The position numbers and the translations under genes are program-made. Under the pieces are notes generated by a model. The model saw nothing but the letters and a program-made list of their open reading frames with translations. It searched no databases and was not told the origin of the DNA. This document shows positions 1-7,754 of a DNA stretch of 13,900 nt, piece after piece (position 1 is the first letter of the stretch; every line of letters begins with the position of its first letter). This DNA is from RGIG5675 sp050943435 (GTDB lineage Bacteria; Bacillota; Clostridia; Oscillospirales; Ruminococcaceae), in contig JBMNPE010000039.1 of NCBI GenBank assembly GCA_050943435.1, positions 1 to 13,900 of the forward strand, read 5' to 3'.

Positions 1-2
1 TC

Positions 3-926
3 TTCTCCTACGACGTCGAGTCCATGAAGCTGGAGCTCTCGCAGCTGTATCTGGATGTCGAAAGCCTGAACGGACAGATCTCAGACGCCAATGCCACAAT
101 CGAGACAATAAGGTCCGATGACACCATGAGCTCGGCCGAGAAGGACCTGAGGATACAGGAGCAGAACAGCCTGATCCACGGATATCAGTACGACATACTG
201 AAAAAGCAGACCGACATCGACTCCCTCAAGCAGTCGATAGACAACTGCGTTGTCCTGAGCCCCATAAGCGGAACAGTCAAGGCCATAAACAACCCAAATG
301 ATTCCAGTGTCTCCTCCTCGGCCTTCATGACAATAACCGACGCGGGGGAATTCACAATCAAGGCAAAGATAAACGAACTCAACATACAGAGCATATCCGT
401 CGGCCAGGAGATGGTAATCAGGTCCAGGATCGACGAGACGGTCACATGGACAGGCACCATAACTAAAATCGACACCTCACCGGTTTCGAACGATAACAGC
501 GGCGAATACTACTACGAAAACGGACAGGGCGATGCTGCCAGCCAGTACTATTTCTACGTCTCCCCCGAGACAGCCGAAGGAATGCTCCTCGGCCAGCATG
601 TCACAGTCGAGGCGGCTGAAGGGCAGGCCCCTCAGGCAGAAGGCGTGCTGCTCGGATCGTATTTCATATGCGACATCGATTCCCAGCCCTACGTGTGGAA
701 ATCCGAAAACGGAAGGCTCAGAAAGGCATATGTCACACTCGGCAGCTATTACGAGGCAACAGATGAATACGATGTTACAGACGGTATAAGCCTCGAAGAC
801 TACATTGCCTTCCCTGAGGAAGGCCTCACCGAGGGCATGAAGACGACAACGGAATACGTCGTGCCGGAAGAGGAATATGACGGCACGGAAAGTGAAGAAT
901 ATGTTATTGGAGGCTCCGAGGGATGA
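3..926 (+). CDS. Periplasmic adaptor (HlyD/MacA-like) subunit of an ABC exporter, 5' partial
   Basis: This is the C-terminal part of a membrane-fusion/adaptor protein that works with the MacB-like ATPase and permease downstream. The reading frame is open from base 3, so the ATG at 24 is probably internal. The residues before it (FSYDVES) match the place where the second adaptor has FSYDTTS, the end of its first lipoyl half-domain. Next come a helical, Gln/Glu/Ser-rich hairpin (to about base 245), a second lipoyl half-domain (VLSPISGTVKAI, about 250-290), a beta-barrel domain and an acidic C-terminal tail. The stop overlaps the start of the ATPase gene in an ATGA, so the two are translationally coupled. 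The N-terminal anchor and first lipoyl strands lie outside the window. Family assignment is firm; the transported substrate is unknown. Confidence 0.85.
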   Translation, partial: FSYDVESMKLELSQLYLDVESLNGQISDANATIETIRSDDTMSSAEKDLRIQEQNSLIHGYQYDILKKQTDIDSLKQSIDNCVVLSPISGTVKAINNPNDSSVSSSAFMTITDAGEFTIKAKINELNIQSISVGQEMVIRSRIDETVTWTGTITKIDTSPVSNDNSGEYYYENGQGDAASQYYFYVSPETAEGMLLGQHVTVEAAEGQAPQAEGVLLGSYFICDIDSQPYVWKSENGRLRKAYVTLGSYYEATDEYDVTDGISLEDYIAFPEEGLTEGMKTTTEYVVPEEEYDGTESEEYVIGGSEG

Positions 927-1594
927 TACTGGAGCTCAAAGACATATGCAAGACATACTATGACGAGGGCCTCGAAGTCCCCGTCCTCCACGACATCACA
1001 TTCGATGTGGCGGAGGGGGAATTCGTCTCAATCATGGGCCCGTCAGGTTCGGGAAAGTCGACGCTTCTCAATATAATAGGATGCCTTGACCTCCCCACAT
1101 CGGGGACTTACCTTCTCGACGGCAGCAATGTGGGAGAAAAGAACGACAACGAGCTCGCAGAAATAAGGAACAGGTGCATAGGTTTCGTCTTCCAGAGCTT
1201 CAACCTGCTGCCGCACGAGACGGCACTCGAAAACGTCGAGCTTCCGCTCCTGTATGCAGGTGTTCCGGCAAAGGAGCGCGAAGAGAGGGCAAGGAAGTCC
1301 CTCGAATCAGTCGGGCTATCTGACAGGGTGAACTTCCTCCCGACCCAGCTCTCCGGAGGACAGAGGCAGCGCGTGGCTGTGGCGAGGGCCATGATAAACA
1401 GCCCGCGCCTCTTGCTCGCGGACGAGCCCACTGGTGCCCTCGACTCAAAGAGCGGCACCCAGCTCATGGAGCTGTTCACGGAGCTCAACAGGGACGGAAT
1501 GACTATCGTCATGATCACGCACGAACTCAGGGTTGCAAAATACGCCGGCCGCATCCTCGTCTTGAAGGACGGCAGGCTCTCCCCGTCGGAATGA
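923..1594 (+). CDS. ABC transporter ATP-binding protein, MacB/LolD type
   Basis: This cytoplasmic ATPase (223 aa, the usual length for the family) powers the MacB-like exporter. Visible motifs are Walker A GPSGSGKST (residues 39-47), Q-loop Gln91, signature LSGGQRQR (143-150), Walker B LLLADEP (163-169), D-loop GALD (171-174) and switch His200 in MITHE. The DEPTGALD wording is typical of the MacB/LolD/FtsE branch, which pairs with permeases of FtsX topology. The start codon overlaps the stop of the upstream adaptor gene (ATGA). The next adaptor begins 24 bases after this stop. All catalytic motifs are intact, so it should be active. The substrate cannot be told from sequence: peptides, lipopeptides, antibiotics and siderophores are all known for relatives. 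Confidence 0.95.
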   Translation: MILELKDICKTYYDEGLEVPVLHDITFDVAEGEFVSIMGPSGSGKSTLLNIIGCLDLPTSGTYLLDGSNVGEKNDNELAEIRNRCIGFVFQSFNLLPHETALENVELPLLYAGVPAKEREERARKSLESVGLSDRVNFLPTQLSGGQRQRVAVARAMINSPRLLLADEPTGALDSKSGTQLMELFTELNRDGMTIVMITHELRVAKYAGRILVLKDGRLSPSE

Positions 1595-1618
1595 CACGGC
1601 CCAAGAGGAAGTATAGTG

Positions 1619-3247
1619 ATGAAAAAGAAGACTAAGATTGCTGTGATCTCAGCTGTGTGCGCCGCGGCAGTCGCCGCAGGCACCTTCATAGGCGTCAGGA
1701 TCTCCAGAAAATCCTCCACAGTCAACGTCTACCCGGTGTACGCAATCAGCACCGAATACTGGGACGAGAACGGCTCATACGGCCAGGTGACCTCAGGAAG
1801 CTCGGTGTCGTACACCAAGGACTCGAATGCGGTTTCAGAGGTATACGTGAATGCCGGCGACGAGGTAAAGGAGGGCGACGTCCTTTTCAGCTACGACACC
1901 ACTTCACTCAGCCTGTCGAGGGAACGTGCCTACATTGACTGGCAGCTCTCTCTGGTGGAGCTGCAGAAGGCGCAGAGCCTCCTCGACAGGTACAGGACAT
2001 ATACCCCTTATGTGCCCGTGGAGCCGGAAGTCGCCGACACACTTGATGTTGTAGAGCCGGATTCTCCAACCGCCGAGGGCTCAGGGGACGGCTCAAGCGA
2101 GAGCTCCCCTCTCATCTATGACTGCACTCTCGACACTGTGATAACTGCCGAATTCTTCAGGTCGATAATGCCCGAGGACCCGGCGGCCGATCCGGTCGCT
2201 CCGGGAAGATACGTGACATTCAACATATGGCACCACAACGACGGTGCCGACAGCGTGCTGATAGGCACATGGAAGATAACCTGGCACGGAACTCCCTCCG
2301 GAGCACTTTCCCACGAGGAGTTCAGCAAATACTTCACAATCTGGGACCTTCCGCTTTCCGAGATAACCGGGGCTTGGGTCGATGAATCAACCGGAAAAGC
2401 AGTCAGTTCTAATATCAACGAAGACCGGTATTCAGCATTTTCCGAACTCATCATTGATACGGAGGAACAGGCGGTACTCAATCCGCCCACCGTGCCTGAG
2501 GAAAACAGCTACACGCAGTCGGAAATAGACATGTTGGTAGCCGACCAGCAGAGGACGGTCAATTCCTGCACCACAGCCTCCAAGCAGGCCGAGCTCGACT
2601 ACAGGAGGGCGGAAAACGCCTACAGCGACGGAATGGTCAAGAGCCCGTGCGACGGCGTTGTCACAGTCCTCAGCGACTACGGCAGCATCGCCGAGGGAGA
2701 GGTGTTCATGACTGTATCCGGGACTTCGGGCACAGTCATCGCCTCCACAGTGAGCGAGCTCAGCCTCGGATCCGTGAGCCTTGACCAGGAGGTCCGTGTC
2801 GACGACCTCATGACGGGATCCACATATACCGGGAAGATCATATACATCTCCGATTTCCCGGCGTCATCGGAAGAAGTCATGGGCTACGCTTCCAACCCAA
2901 ACACGTCGTTCTACCCCGTGCAGATCGAGATTGTTGACGCCGAGGAGACGCCGAGTGCAGATACCGTCTTTCAGGTGTATTTCAGCAGCGGCAGCGAAGT
3001 CAGCCCGCTCTTTATTCCCAAGATGATGGTCAGGAAGGAAGACGGAGTGAGCTACGTCATGGCCATGAATGACGAGGGACTGCTGGAAAAGAGGACAGTT
3101 ACTACCGGAGCCTCGTTGTATGGTTCATATATAGAGATAAAGTCAGGGCTTTCCGACACAGACTGCATCGCCTTCCCTTACGGCAAAGACGTAGTGGAAG
3201 GGGCAAAGTGCGTGGAAGACGACAGCCTGGAATCGCTCTATTACTGA
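1619..3247 (+). CDS. Second periplasmic adaptor (HlyD/MacA-like) with a large inserted domain
   Basis: This is a 542-aa adaptor paralogous to the first one in the operon. I place the start at ATG 1619; GTG 1616 directly before it is also possible, with AGAGGA at 1603-1608 serving either. Numbering here counts from 1616. Residues 5-28 are a Lys-rich start and hydrophobic helix, a membrane anchor or signal. The first lipoyl half (about 73-94, ending VLFSYD) is followed by a short helix (95-128). The second helix (about 300-338) leads into the second lipoyl half (GMVKSPCDGVVTVL, 339-352) and a beta-barrel region. Between the helices lies an extra stretch of about 170 residues (130-300): a Pro/Glu/Ser linker, then a Trp- and aromatic-rich segment that looks beta-structured. 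MacA-like proteins normally have only a coiled-coil hairpin here. The role of the insert is unknown. Confidence 0.85.
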   Translation: MKKKTKIAVISAVCAAAVAAGTFIGVRISRKSSTVNVYPVYAISTEYWDENGSYGQVTSGSSVSYTKDSNAVSEVYVNAGDEVKEGDVLFSYDTTSLSLSRERAYIDWQLSLVELQKAQSLLDRYRTYTPYVPVEPEVADTLDVVEPDSPTAEGSGDGSSESSPLIYDCTLDTVITAEFFRSIMPEDPAADPVAPGRYVTFNIWHHNDGADSVLIGTWKITWHGTPSGALSHEEFSKYFTIWDLPLSEITGAWVDESTGKAVSSNINEDRYSAFSELIIDTEEQAVLNPPTVPEENSYTQSEIDMLVADQQRTVNSCTTASKQAELDYRRAENAYSDGMVKSPCDGVVTVLSDYGSIAEGEVFMTVSGTSGTVIASTVSELSLGSVSLDQEVRVDDLMTGSTYTGKIIYISDFPASSEEVMGYASNPNTSFYPVQIEIVDAEETPSADTVFQVYFSSGSEVSPLFIPKMMVRKEDGVSYVMAMNDEGLLEKRTVTTGASLYGSYIEIKSGLSDTDCIAFPYGKDVVEGAKCVEDDSLESLYY

Positions 3248-3262
3248 TATGGAGATTCTGAA

Positions 3263-4516
3263 ATGATCCAGAACATAAAGCTCGCTTTCAGGGGTATTCG
3301 GACGCACAAGCTGCGCTCGTTCCTCACCATGCTCGGAGTAATCATCGGCATTGCGGCGATAATCGCCATCGTCTCCACAATAAAGGGGACAAATGAGCAG
3401 ATTAAGAAGAATCTCATAGGGGCGGGAACAAACTCCGTCTCAGTAATGCTCTATCAGGGCGACTACGCCTACGATCTATCATGGAATTCCCTGCCGGACG
3501 GCGTGGGAACGATATCAGACGATTCAATTGAGCAGATAAGAAATCTTGAAGGCGTCACCGGGGTATCGAAATATTGCGTGAGGAACTATTCATCATCCAT
3601 ATTTCACCAGAACACTTCACTCGAAGGCGGCTCCCTCTATGGAGTGGATATCAACTACCTGAGCACCGCATCCCTGGCGGTCGTCAAGGGGAGGGGCTTT
3701 GCCGAGAGCGACTATTCGGGCATCTACAAGGTTGCCCTCATAGATGACACTGCCTCCACTGCACTCTTCAAAGGCGAGGATCCGATAGGCCGCACGATAG
3801 AAATCTCCGGAGAGCCGTTCACCGTAGTGGGAATAGTGAAGAGCACTTCCGAATTCGAGCCGGTAATCAACAGCGTAGAAGACTACAACACATATGTAAA
3901 GGAAGAGTACGGAACCGTCCTGGTTCCAATAACAACGTGGCCCATCCTCTATCAGTTTGACGAACCTGAGAGCCTGATAATAGGCGTCGACAGCACCGAC
4001 AGGCTCACATCAGTGGGAAGCGGGGCTGCAGACATTCTCAACAGCGCGATCTCACCTTCCGATTCCACGATAAAATACCAGGCAGAAGACCTTCTCAAGC
4101 AGGCCGAACAGCTGCAGCAGCTGTCGGCGTCCACCAACAGGATGCTCATCTGGATAGCCGCCATATCCCTCCTTGTCGGAGGAATAGGCGTCATGAACAT
4201 TATGCTTGTGTCAGTCACGGAGCGCACGAGGGAGATAGGCCTCAAGAAGGCCCTCGGAGCAAAGAAATCGAGCATCCTCGTCCAGTTCCTTACCGAAGCG
4301 GCCGTCCTGACAAGCATTGGAGGAGTGATAGGAGTTGCAGTTGGAATCGGGCTCGCATACATCATCTCCGGCATAGCGTCTACCCCGGTGGCGATCAGTG
4401 TTCCGGCGATAATAATCGCCGTCATATTCTCAATCGTCGTCGGCATAGTGTTCGGCCTCCTGCCGTCGATCAACGCAGCAAAGCTCAACCCGATTGACGC
4501 CCTCAGGGCAGAATGA
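3263..4516 (+). CDS. MacB-like ABC transporter permease (FtsX topology)
   Basis: This 417-aa membrane subunit completes the exporter. It has the MacB layout: an N-terminal region IRTHKLRSFLTMLGVIIG leading into transmembrane helix 1 (about 18-40), a long extracytoplasmic MacB_PCD domain (about 45-285), then three C-terminal transmembrane helices (about 292-316, 341-368 and 380-405). Between the second and third helices is the family signature VTERTREIGLKKALGA, the cytoplasmic coupling segment. It ends in LNPIDALRAE, a common ending in this family. GGAG at 3251-3254 lies 8 bases before the start, and the gap to the adaptor gene is 15 bases. A strong hairpin follows 19 bases after the stop. MacB-type permeases do not carry substrate through the bilayer; they drive the extracytoplasmic domain mechanically. 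Confidence 0.93.
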   Translation: MIQNIKLAFRGIRTHKLRSFLTMLGVIIGIAAIIAIVSTIKGTNEQIKKNLIGAGTNSVSVMLYQGDYAYDLSWNSLPDGVGTISDDSIEQIRNLEGVTGVSKYCVRNYSSSIFHQNTSLEGGSLYGVDINYLSTASLAVVKGRGFAESDYSGIYKVALIDDTASTALFKGEDPIGRTIEISGEPFTVVGIVKSTSEFEPVINSVEDYNTYVKEEYGTVLVPITTWPILYQFDEPESLIIGVDSTDRLTSVGSGAADILNSAISPSDSTIKYQAEDLLKQAEQLQQLSASTNRMLIWIAAISLLVGGIGVMNIMLVSVTERTREIGLKKALGAKKSSILVQFLTEAAVLTSIGGVIGVAVGIGLAYIISGIASTPVAISVPAIIIAVIFSIVVGIVFGLLPSINAAKLNPIDALRAE

Positions 4517-4535
4517 TTATCAGTACATGGAAAGG

Positions 4536-4560
4536 CCCCGCATGCAATAAGCATGCGGGG
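4536..4560. terminator. Hairpin terminator between convergent genes
   Basis: A perfect 10-bp GC-rich stem (CCCCGCATGC and GCATGCGGGG) closes an AATAA loop. It lies between the permease stop (4516) and the end of the convergent nucleoside hydrolase gene (4581). Reading +, the following bases are TTCTGTCATT; reading -, they are CCTTTCC. Both tails are only modestly U-rich, so it may act in both directions with incomplete efficiency. Confidence 0.75.
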
Positions 4561-4580
4561 TTCTGTCATTCTGCATAAAT

Positions 4581-5564
4581 TCAGGAAAGCAGCTCCTTCA
4601 GGAGTCCGTGGGTTCGCCTTTCGTCCATGTGGTAGACCAGCTCTACACTGGATTCCCCCGGGGCAGGTTTCGTCCTGCGGTCTACCACGAGCATTCCGTC
4701 GCTCATTCCGCCTGAAATGTCCACATGGCAGATTTCCTCCCTGCTCTCCGTCACAGTTTCAGGGTCTATCAGAGGTGCTACGGCCGCAAAGTCGTGTATG
4801 CAGCACTTGCCGGAATCGCTCCCGAAAATAACCGCGCACCTGTCGATCCACTCGAGAAGAAGCCTTGAAACAAATTCAGCAGCGGGAGTCCCTGTCTTCC
4901 CTATTTCGAGCAGCTCCTCCCTTCCGAAAGAGGCACCTTCCAGATTGGGCTCTATGGGGTTCAGAAGTATCCTGCACCCGGAAGTCAGGACGATCTCGGC
5001 GGCCTCCGGATCGTCGTAGAAGTTGGCCTCTGCGACAGGCGTCCTGTTTCCGGTGGACAGCGCTCCTCCCATTATGTAGATGGTCCCGATGTGCTCTTTA
5101 ATCCTGTCGTCCATGGTGAGAGCAACACCGAGATTCGTGAGAGGCCCAACAGCTGCTATGTCCACCGGCTCATCAGAGGAGAGGAGGGTGTCCACTATAA
5201 ACGAACAGGCGTTTTCACTCTCCGCCCTGCGGGTTGTCTCCGGTAGCGGGAGAGACAGGTCGTGGATCCTGAGCTCATTCCCTCCGACAGATTTTGAGAG
5301 GACTTCCATGATCGCATTGCTGTCCCTGCCGGGTGTGAGGGTCCTCGTCATCGCCCTGTGGCATCCCCTGTAGACAGGGACGTCGAAGCCCAGGAATTCC
5401 GTGAGCCTCAGGTTGTTGTCTACCACGCAGTCTACCGGGATGTTTCCGCGCACCGAAGTGATCCCCAGCACGTCGGCCTTTCCGCTCAGAAGCACTGCAG
5501 CTAGAGCTACCGCATCGTCCGTGCCGGTGTCGCAGTCGAAAATGAGCTTCCTTTTCTCCGCCAT
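4581..5564 (-). CDS. Nucleoside hydrolase, IunH/RihA family
   Basis: This 327-aa protein belongs to the calcium-dependent N-ribohydrolases, which split nucleosides into base and ribose for salvage. The N-terminal metal-binding signature is DCDTGTDDAVAL (residues 10-21), with Asp10, Asp12, Asp16 and Asp17 in the expected places. Further family blocks are AAVGPLTNLGVAL (137-149), IYIMGGA (162-168), ANFYDDPEAAEIVL (180-193) and the C-terminal metal ligand region IHDFAAVAPLIDP (256-268, Asp258). The HG-x-x-GL motif seen in many members near residue 80 is not obvious, and LNPIEPN (201-207) replaces the usual PLDVT-like stretch, so the substrate may differ from inosine/uridine. The start is supported by AGGAGG at 5572-5577, 7 bases upstream. 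A terminator hairpin ends right against that site, so expression probably depends on read-through from the glutamine synthetase gene or a promoter inside it. Confidence 0.85.
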   Translation of the reverse strand: MAEKRKLIFDCDTGTDDAVALAAVLLSGKADVLGITSVRGNIPVDCVVDNNLRLTEFLGFDVPVYRGCHRAMTRTLTPGRDSNAIMEVLSKSVGGNELRIHDLSLPLPETTRRAESENACSFIVDTLLSSDEPVDIAAVGPLTNLGVALTMDDRIKEHIGTIYIMGGALSTGNRTPVAEANFYDDPEAAEIVLTSGCRILLNPIEPNLEGASFGREELLEIGKTGTPAAEFVSRLLLEWIDRCAVIFGSDSGKCCIHDFAAVAPLIDPETVTESREEICHVDISGGMSDGMLVVDRRTKPAPGESSVELVYHMDERRTHGLLKELLS

Positions 5565-5578
5565 GTCCGGTCCTCCTC

Positions 5579-5614
5579 AAAAAAAGAAGGCGTCCTGCGC
5601 TCCCGCAGGACGCC
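5579..5614 (-). terminator. Intrinsic terminator after the type III glutamine synthetase gene
   Basis: Reading the - strand, an 11-bp perfect stem (GGCGTCCTGCG paired with CGCAGGACGCC, 5589-5599 and 5604-5614) with a 4-base loop is followed by TTCTTTTTTT (5588 to 5579). It begins 9 bases after the stop of the synthetase gene. The T-tract ends at 5579 and the GAGGAGG of the nucleoside hydrolase starts at 5578, so the terminator abuts the next gene's ribosome binding site with no room for a promoter between. Confidence 0.9.
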
Positions 5615-5623
5615 GTGTCCTTA

Positions 5624-7717
5624 TTATCTCACGCTGTAAAGCATTTCTCCATATGACGGGTAAGGCCAGATGGTGGAATCGGTCCTTGTCTCCATCTCAT
5701 CGACGGTGGCCCTCAATGCGTTCATGGCGGGGACAACCTCGTCCCTGCACATCTCTGCGGATTTTGTGACATCTGAGCACTTGTCCTCCCTGTCAAGGGC
5801 CTTCTCAAGCTCCTCTGTCTCTCCGTATGCCTTGTCGGCAAGGGCTGAGAGTTCGTCCAGCACCTTCTCCTCATATTTTGAAGAAGCTCCAGGCGTCGAA
5901 TCCTTTTTCTTGATCAGGGAATCCGCAAGGTCGCTCTCAAAGGAGCTCACTGCCGGGAGAATGTCCCTCCTGACCATCTGTGACATCGTGAGGGCTTCTA
6001 TCCCGATGACCTTGGAGTAGTTCTCCATCAGGATGTCATATCTTGAGTCAAGCTCGTTCTTGGAGAATACCTTCTGCCTCGTAAACACGTCGATATTCTT
6101 GCTTTCGAGCAGGTGCACCAGGGCATCCGGCGTGGTCTTGAGATTGAGCAGTCCCCTCTTCTCTGCCTCCCTGACCCAGGATTCGTCATACCCGTTGCCG
6201 TTGAAGATTATCCTCTTGTGGTCCCGGATGGTCTTCTTGATCAGGTTGTGGAGTTCGGTCTGGAAGTCGTCCACCTTTTCAAGCTCGTCTGCAAACTGTC
6301 CCAGTTCGTCGGCGACTATAGTGTTTATCACCGTATTCGGGAAAGCTATCGACTGAGTGGACCCAAGGCTCCTGAACTCGAACTTGTTGCCTGTAAAGGC
6401 AAACGGCGAAGTCCTGTTCCTGTCAGTTGTGTCTTTTGAGAACCTCGGGAGCACATGGACTCCCACCTTGAGCAGCTCCTTGTCGTGATTGTCGTAGGCC
6501 TTGTCGTTCTCAATGGATTCGAGTATCTCCATGAGGTCGCTCCCGATGAACATCGAGATGATGGCCGGAGGAGCCTCGTTTCCGCCGAGCCTGTGGTCGT
6601 TGTTGGCATATGCAACTGAGATCCTCAGGAGATCCTGGTATTCATCCACAGCCTTGATCACTGCGCAGAGGATCAGCAGGAACTGCGCGTTCTCGTACGG
6701 CGTATTTCCCGGATCCAGCAGGTTGACCCCCGTGTCAGTGGACAGGGACCAGTTGTTGTGCTTGCCGCTCCCGTTGACGCCTTCAAACGGCTTCTCGGTG
6801 AGCAGGCACACCATCCCGTGCCTGCGGGCGGCTTTCTGGAGCGTCTCCATTACGAGCTGGTTCTGGTCGCATGCTATGTTGGATGTCGTGTATATCTGTG
6901 CGAGTTCGTGCTGCCCGGGGGCAACCTCGTTGTGTTCAGTCTTTGCGAAGACGCCGAGCTTCCATAGCTCTTGGTTCACTTCCTTCATGAATTCGAGCAC
7001 GCGCGGCTTGATTGCACCGAAATAGTGGTCGTCGAGCTCCTGGCCTTTGGGAGGCTTTGCCCCGAACAGGGTCCTTCCGGTGTAGATGAGGTCAGGCCTC
7101 GCGTCGTATACATTCTGGTCTACAAGGAAGTATTCCTGCTCAATTCCGGCATTTGAGCTGACCCTCGTGACATCGGTGTTTCCGAACAGCCTGAGGACTC
7201 TCAGAGCCTCTTTGTTGAGGGCTTCCATGGATCTCAGCAGGGGCGTCTTCTGGTCAAGCGACTCTCCGCTGTATGAGCAGAATGCCGTGGGTATGCACAG
7301 CACGCCGTCCTTTATGAAGGCATATGAAGTCGGATCCCAGGTCGTATAGCCCCTCGCCTCAAAGGTGGATCTCAGTCCTCCGGACGGGAACGAGGAGGCG
7401 TCAGGCTCTCCCTGGATGAGTTCTTTCCCCGAGAACTCCATTATCACTTTCCCGTCTTCAACGGGTTTTATGAAGGAATCGTGCTTTTCTGCAGTTATAC
7501 CCGTCATCGGCTGGAACCAGTGGGTGAAGTGCGTCGCTCCCTTTTCTATTGCCCAGTCCTTCATGGCGTTGGCAACAACATCGGCTACAGCGGGATTCAG
7601 ATGGTGGCCCGCTCTAGTAGTATTGAGAAGTGCAGCATATGTTTCCTTGGGAAGCCTTTCCCTCATGACACTGTCGGAAAAGACCATAGTGCCGAACACT
7701 TCGCTTATCTTATCCAT
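5624..7717 (-). CDS. glnN: Type III glutamine synthetase
   Basis: This 697-aa protein is a GSIII-type glutamine synthetase, which makes glutamine from glutamate, ammonia and ATP as a large oligomer. Family-typical blocks are THWFQPMTGITAEKHDSF (63-80), FPSGGLRSTFEARGYT (110-125), metal site EQEYFLVD (193-200), KTEHNEVAPGQHEL (259-272), NGSGKHNNWS (315-324), the flap NDHRLGGNEAPPAI (373-386) and NRTSPFAFTGNKFEFR (434-449). All catalytic motifs look intact, including the flap Glu that the type I homologue at 9855 lacks, so this is probably the main glutamine-forming enzyme. GGAGGA (7727-7732) lies 9 bases before the start. The gene follows glmS after 37 bases with no terminator between, so the two are likely co-transcribed. 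Its own terminator follows the stop. The length is slightly below that of Bacteroides GSIII (about 730 aa). Confidence 0.95.
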   Translation of the reverse strand: MDKISEVFGTMVFSDSVMRERLPKETYAALLNTTRAGHHLNPAVADVVANAMKDWAIEKGATHFTHWFQPMTGITAEKHDSFIKPVEDGKVIMEFSGKELIQGEPDASSFPSGGLRSTFEARGYTTWDPTSYAFIKDGVLCIPTAFCSYSGESLDQKTPLLRSMEALNKEALRVLRLFGNTDVTRVSSNAGIEQEYFLVDQNVYDARPDLIYTGRTLFGAKPPKGQELDDHYFGAIKPRVLEFMKEVNQELWKLGVFAKTEHNEVAPGQHELAQIYTTSNIACDQNQLVMETLQKAARRHGMVCLLTEKPFEGVNGSGKHNNWSLSTDTGVNLLDPGNTPYENAQFLLILCAVIKAVDEYQDLLRISVAYANNDHRLGGNEAPPAIISMFIGSDLMEILESIENDKAYDNHDKELLKVGVHVLPRFSKDTTDRNRTSPFAFTGNKFEFRSLGSTQSIAFPNTVINTIVADELGQFADELEKVDDFQTELHNLIKKTIRDHKRIIFNGNGYDESWVREAEKRGLLNLKTTPDALVHLLESKNIDVFTRQKVFSKNELDSRYDILMENYSKVIGIEALTMSQMVRRDILPAVSSFESDLADSLIKKKDSTPGASSKYEEKVLDELSALADKAYGETEELEKALDREDKCSDVTKSAEMCRDEVVPAMNALRATVDEMETRTDSTIWPYPSYGEMLYSVR

Positions 7718-7754
7718 ATTGATTTTTCCTCCGTTTGAGCCAGATGCTCAATTC

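Noticed and set aside
24..926. ATG at 24 as the true start of the first adaptor
   Set aside because: The frame is open to the left edge and the preceding residues match the lipoyl end seen in the second adaptor, so the gene starts outside the window.
7735..7751. Small hairpin TTGAGC/GCTCAA between glmS and the type III synthetase gene
   Set aside because: Only 6 bp with no T-tract; it may be chance and does not look like a terminator or an ANTAR site.
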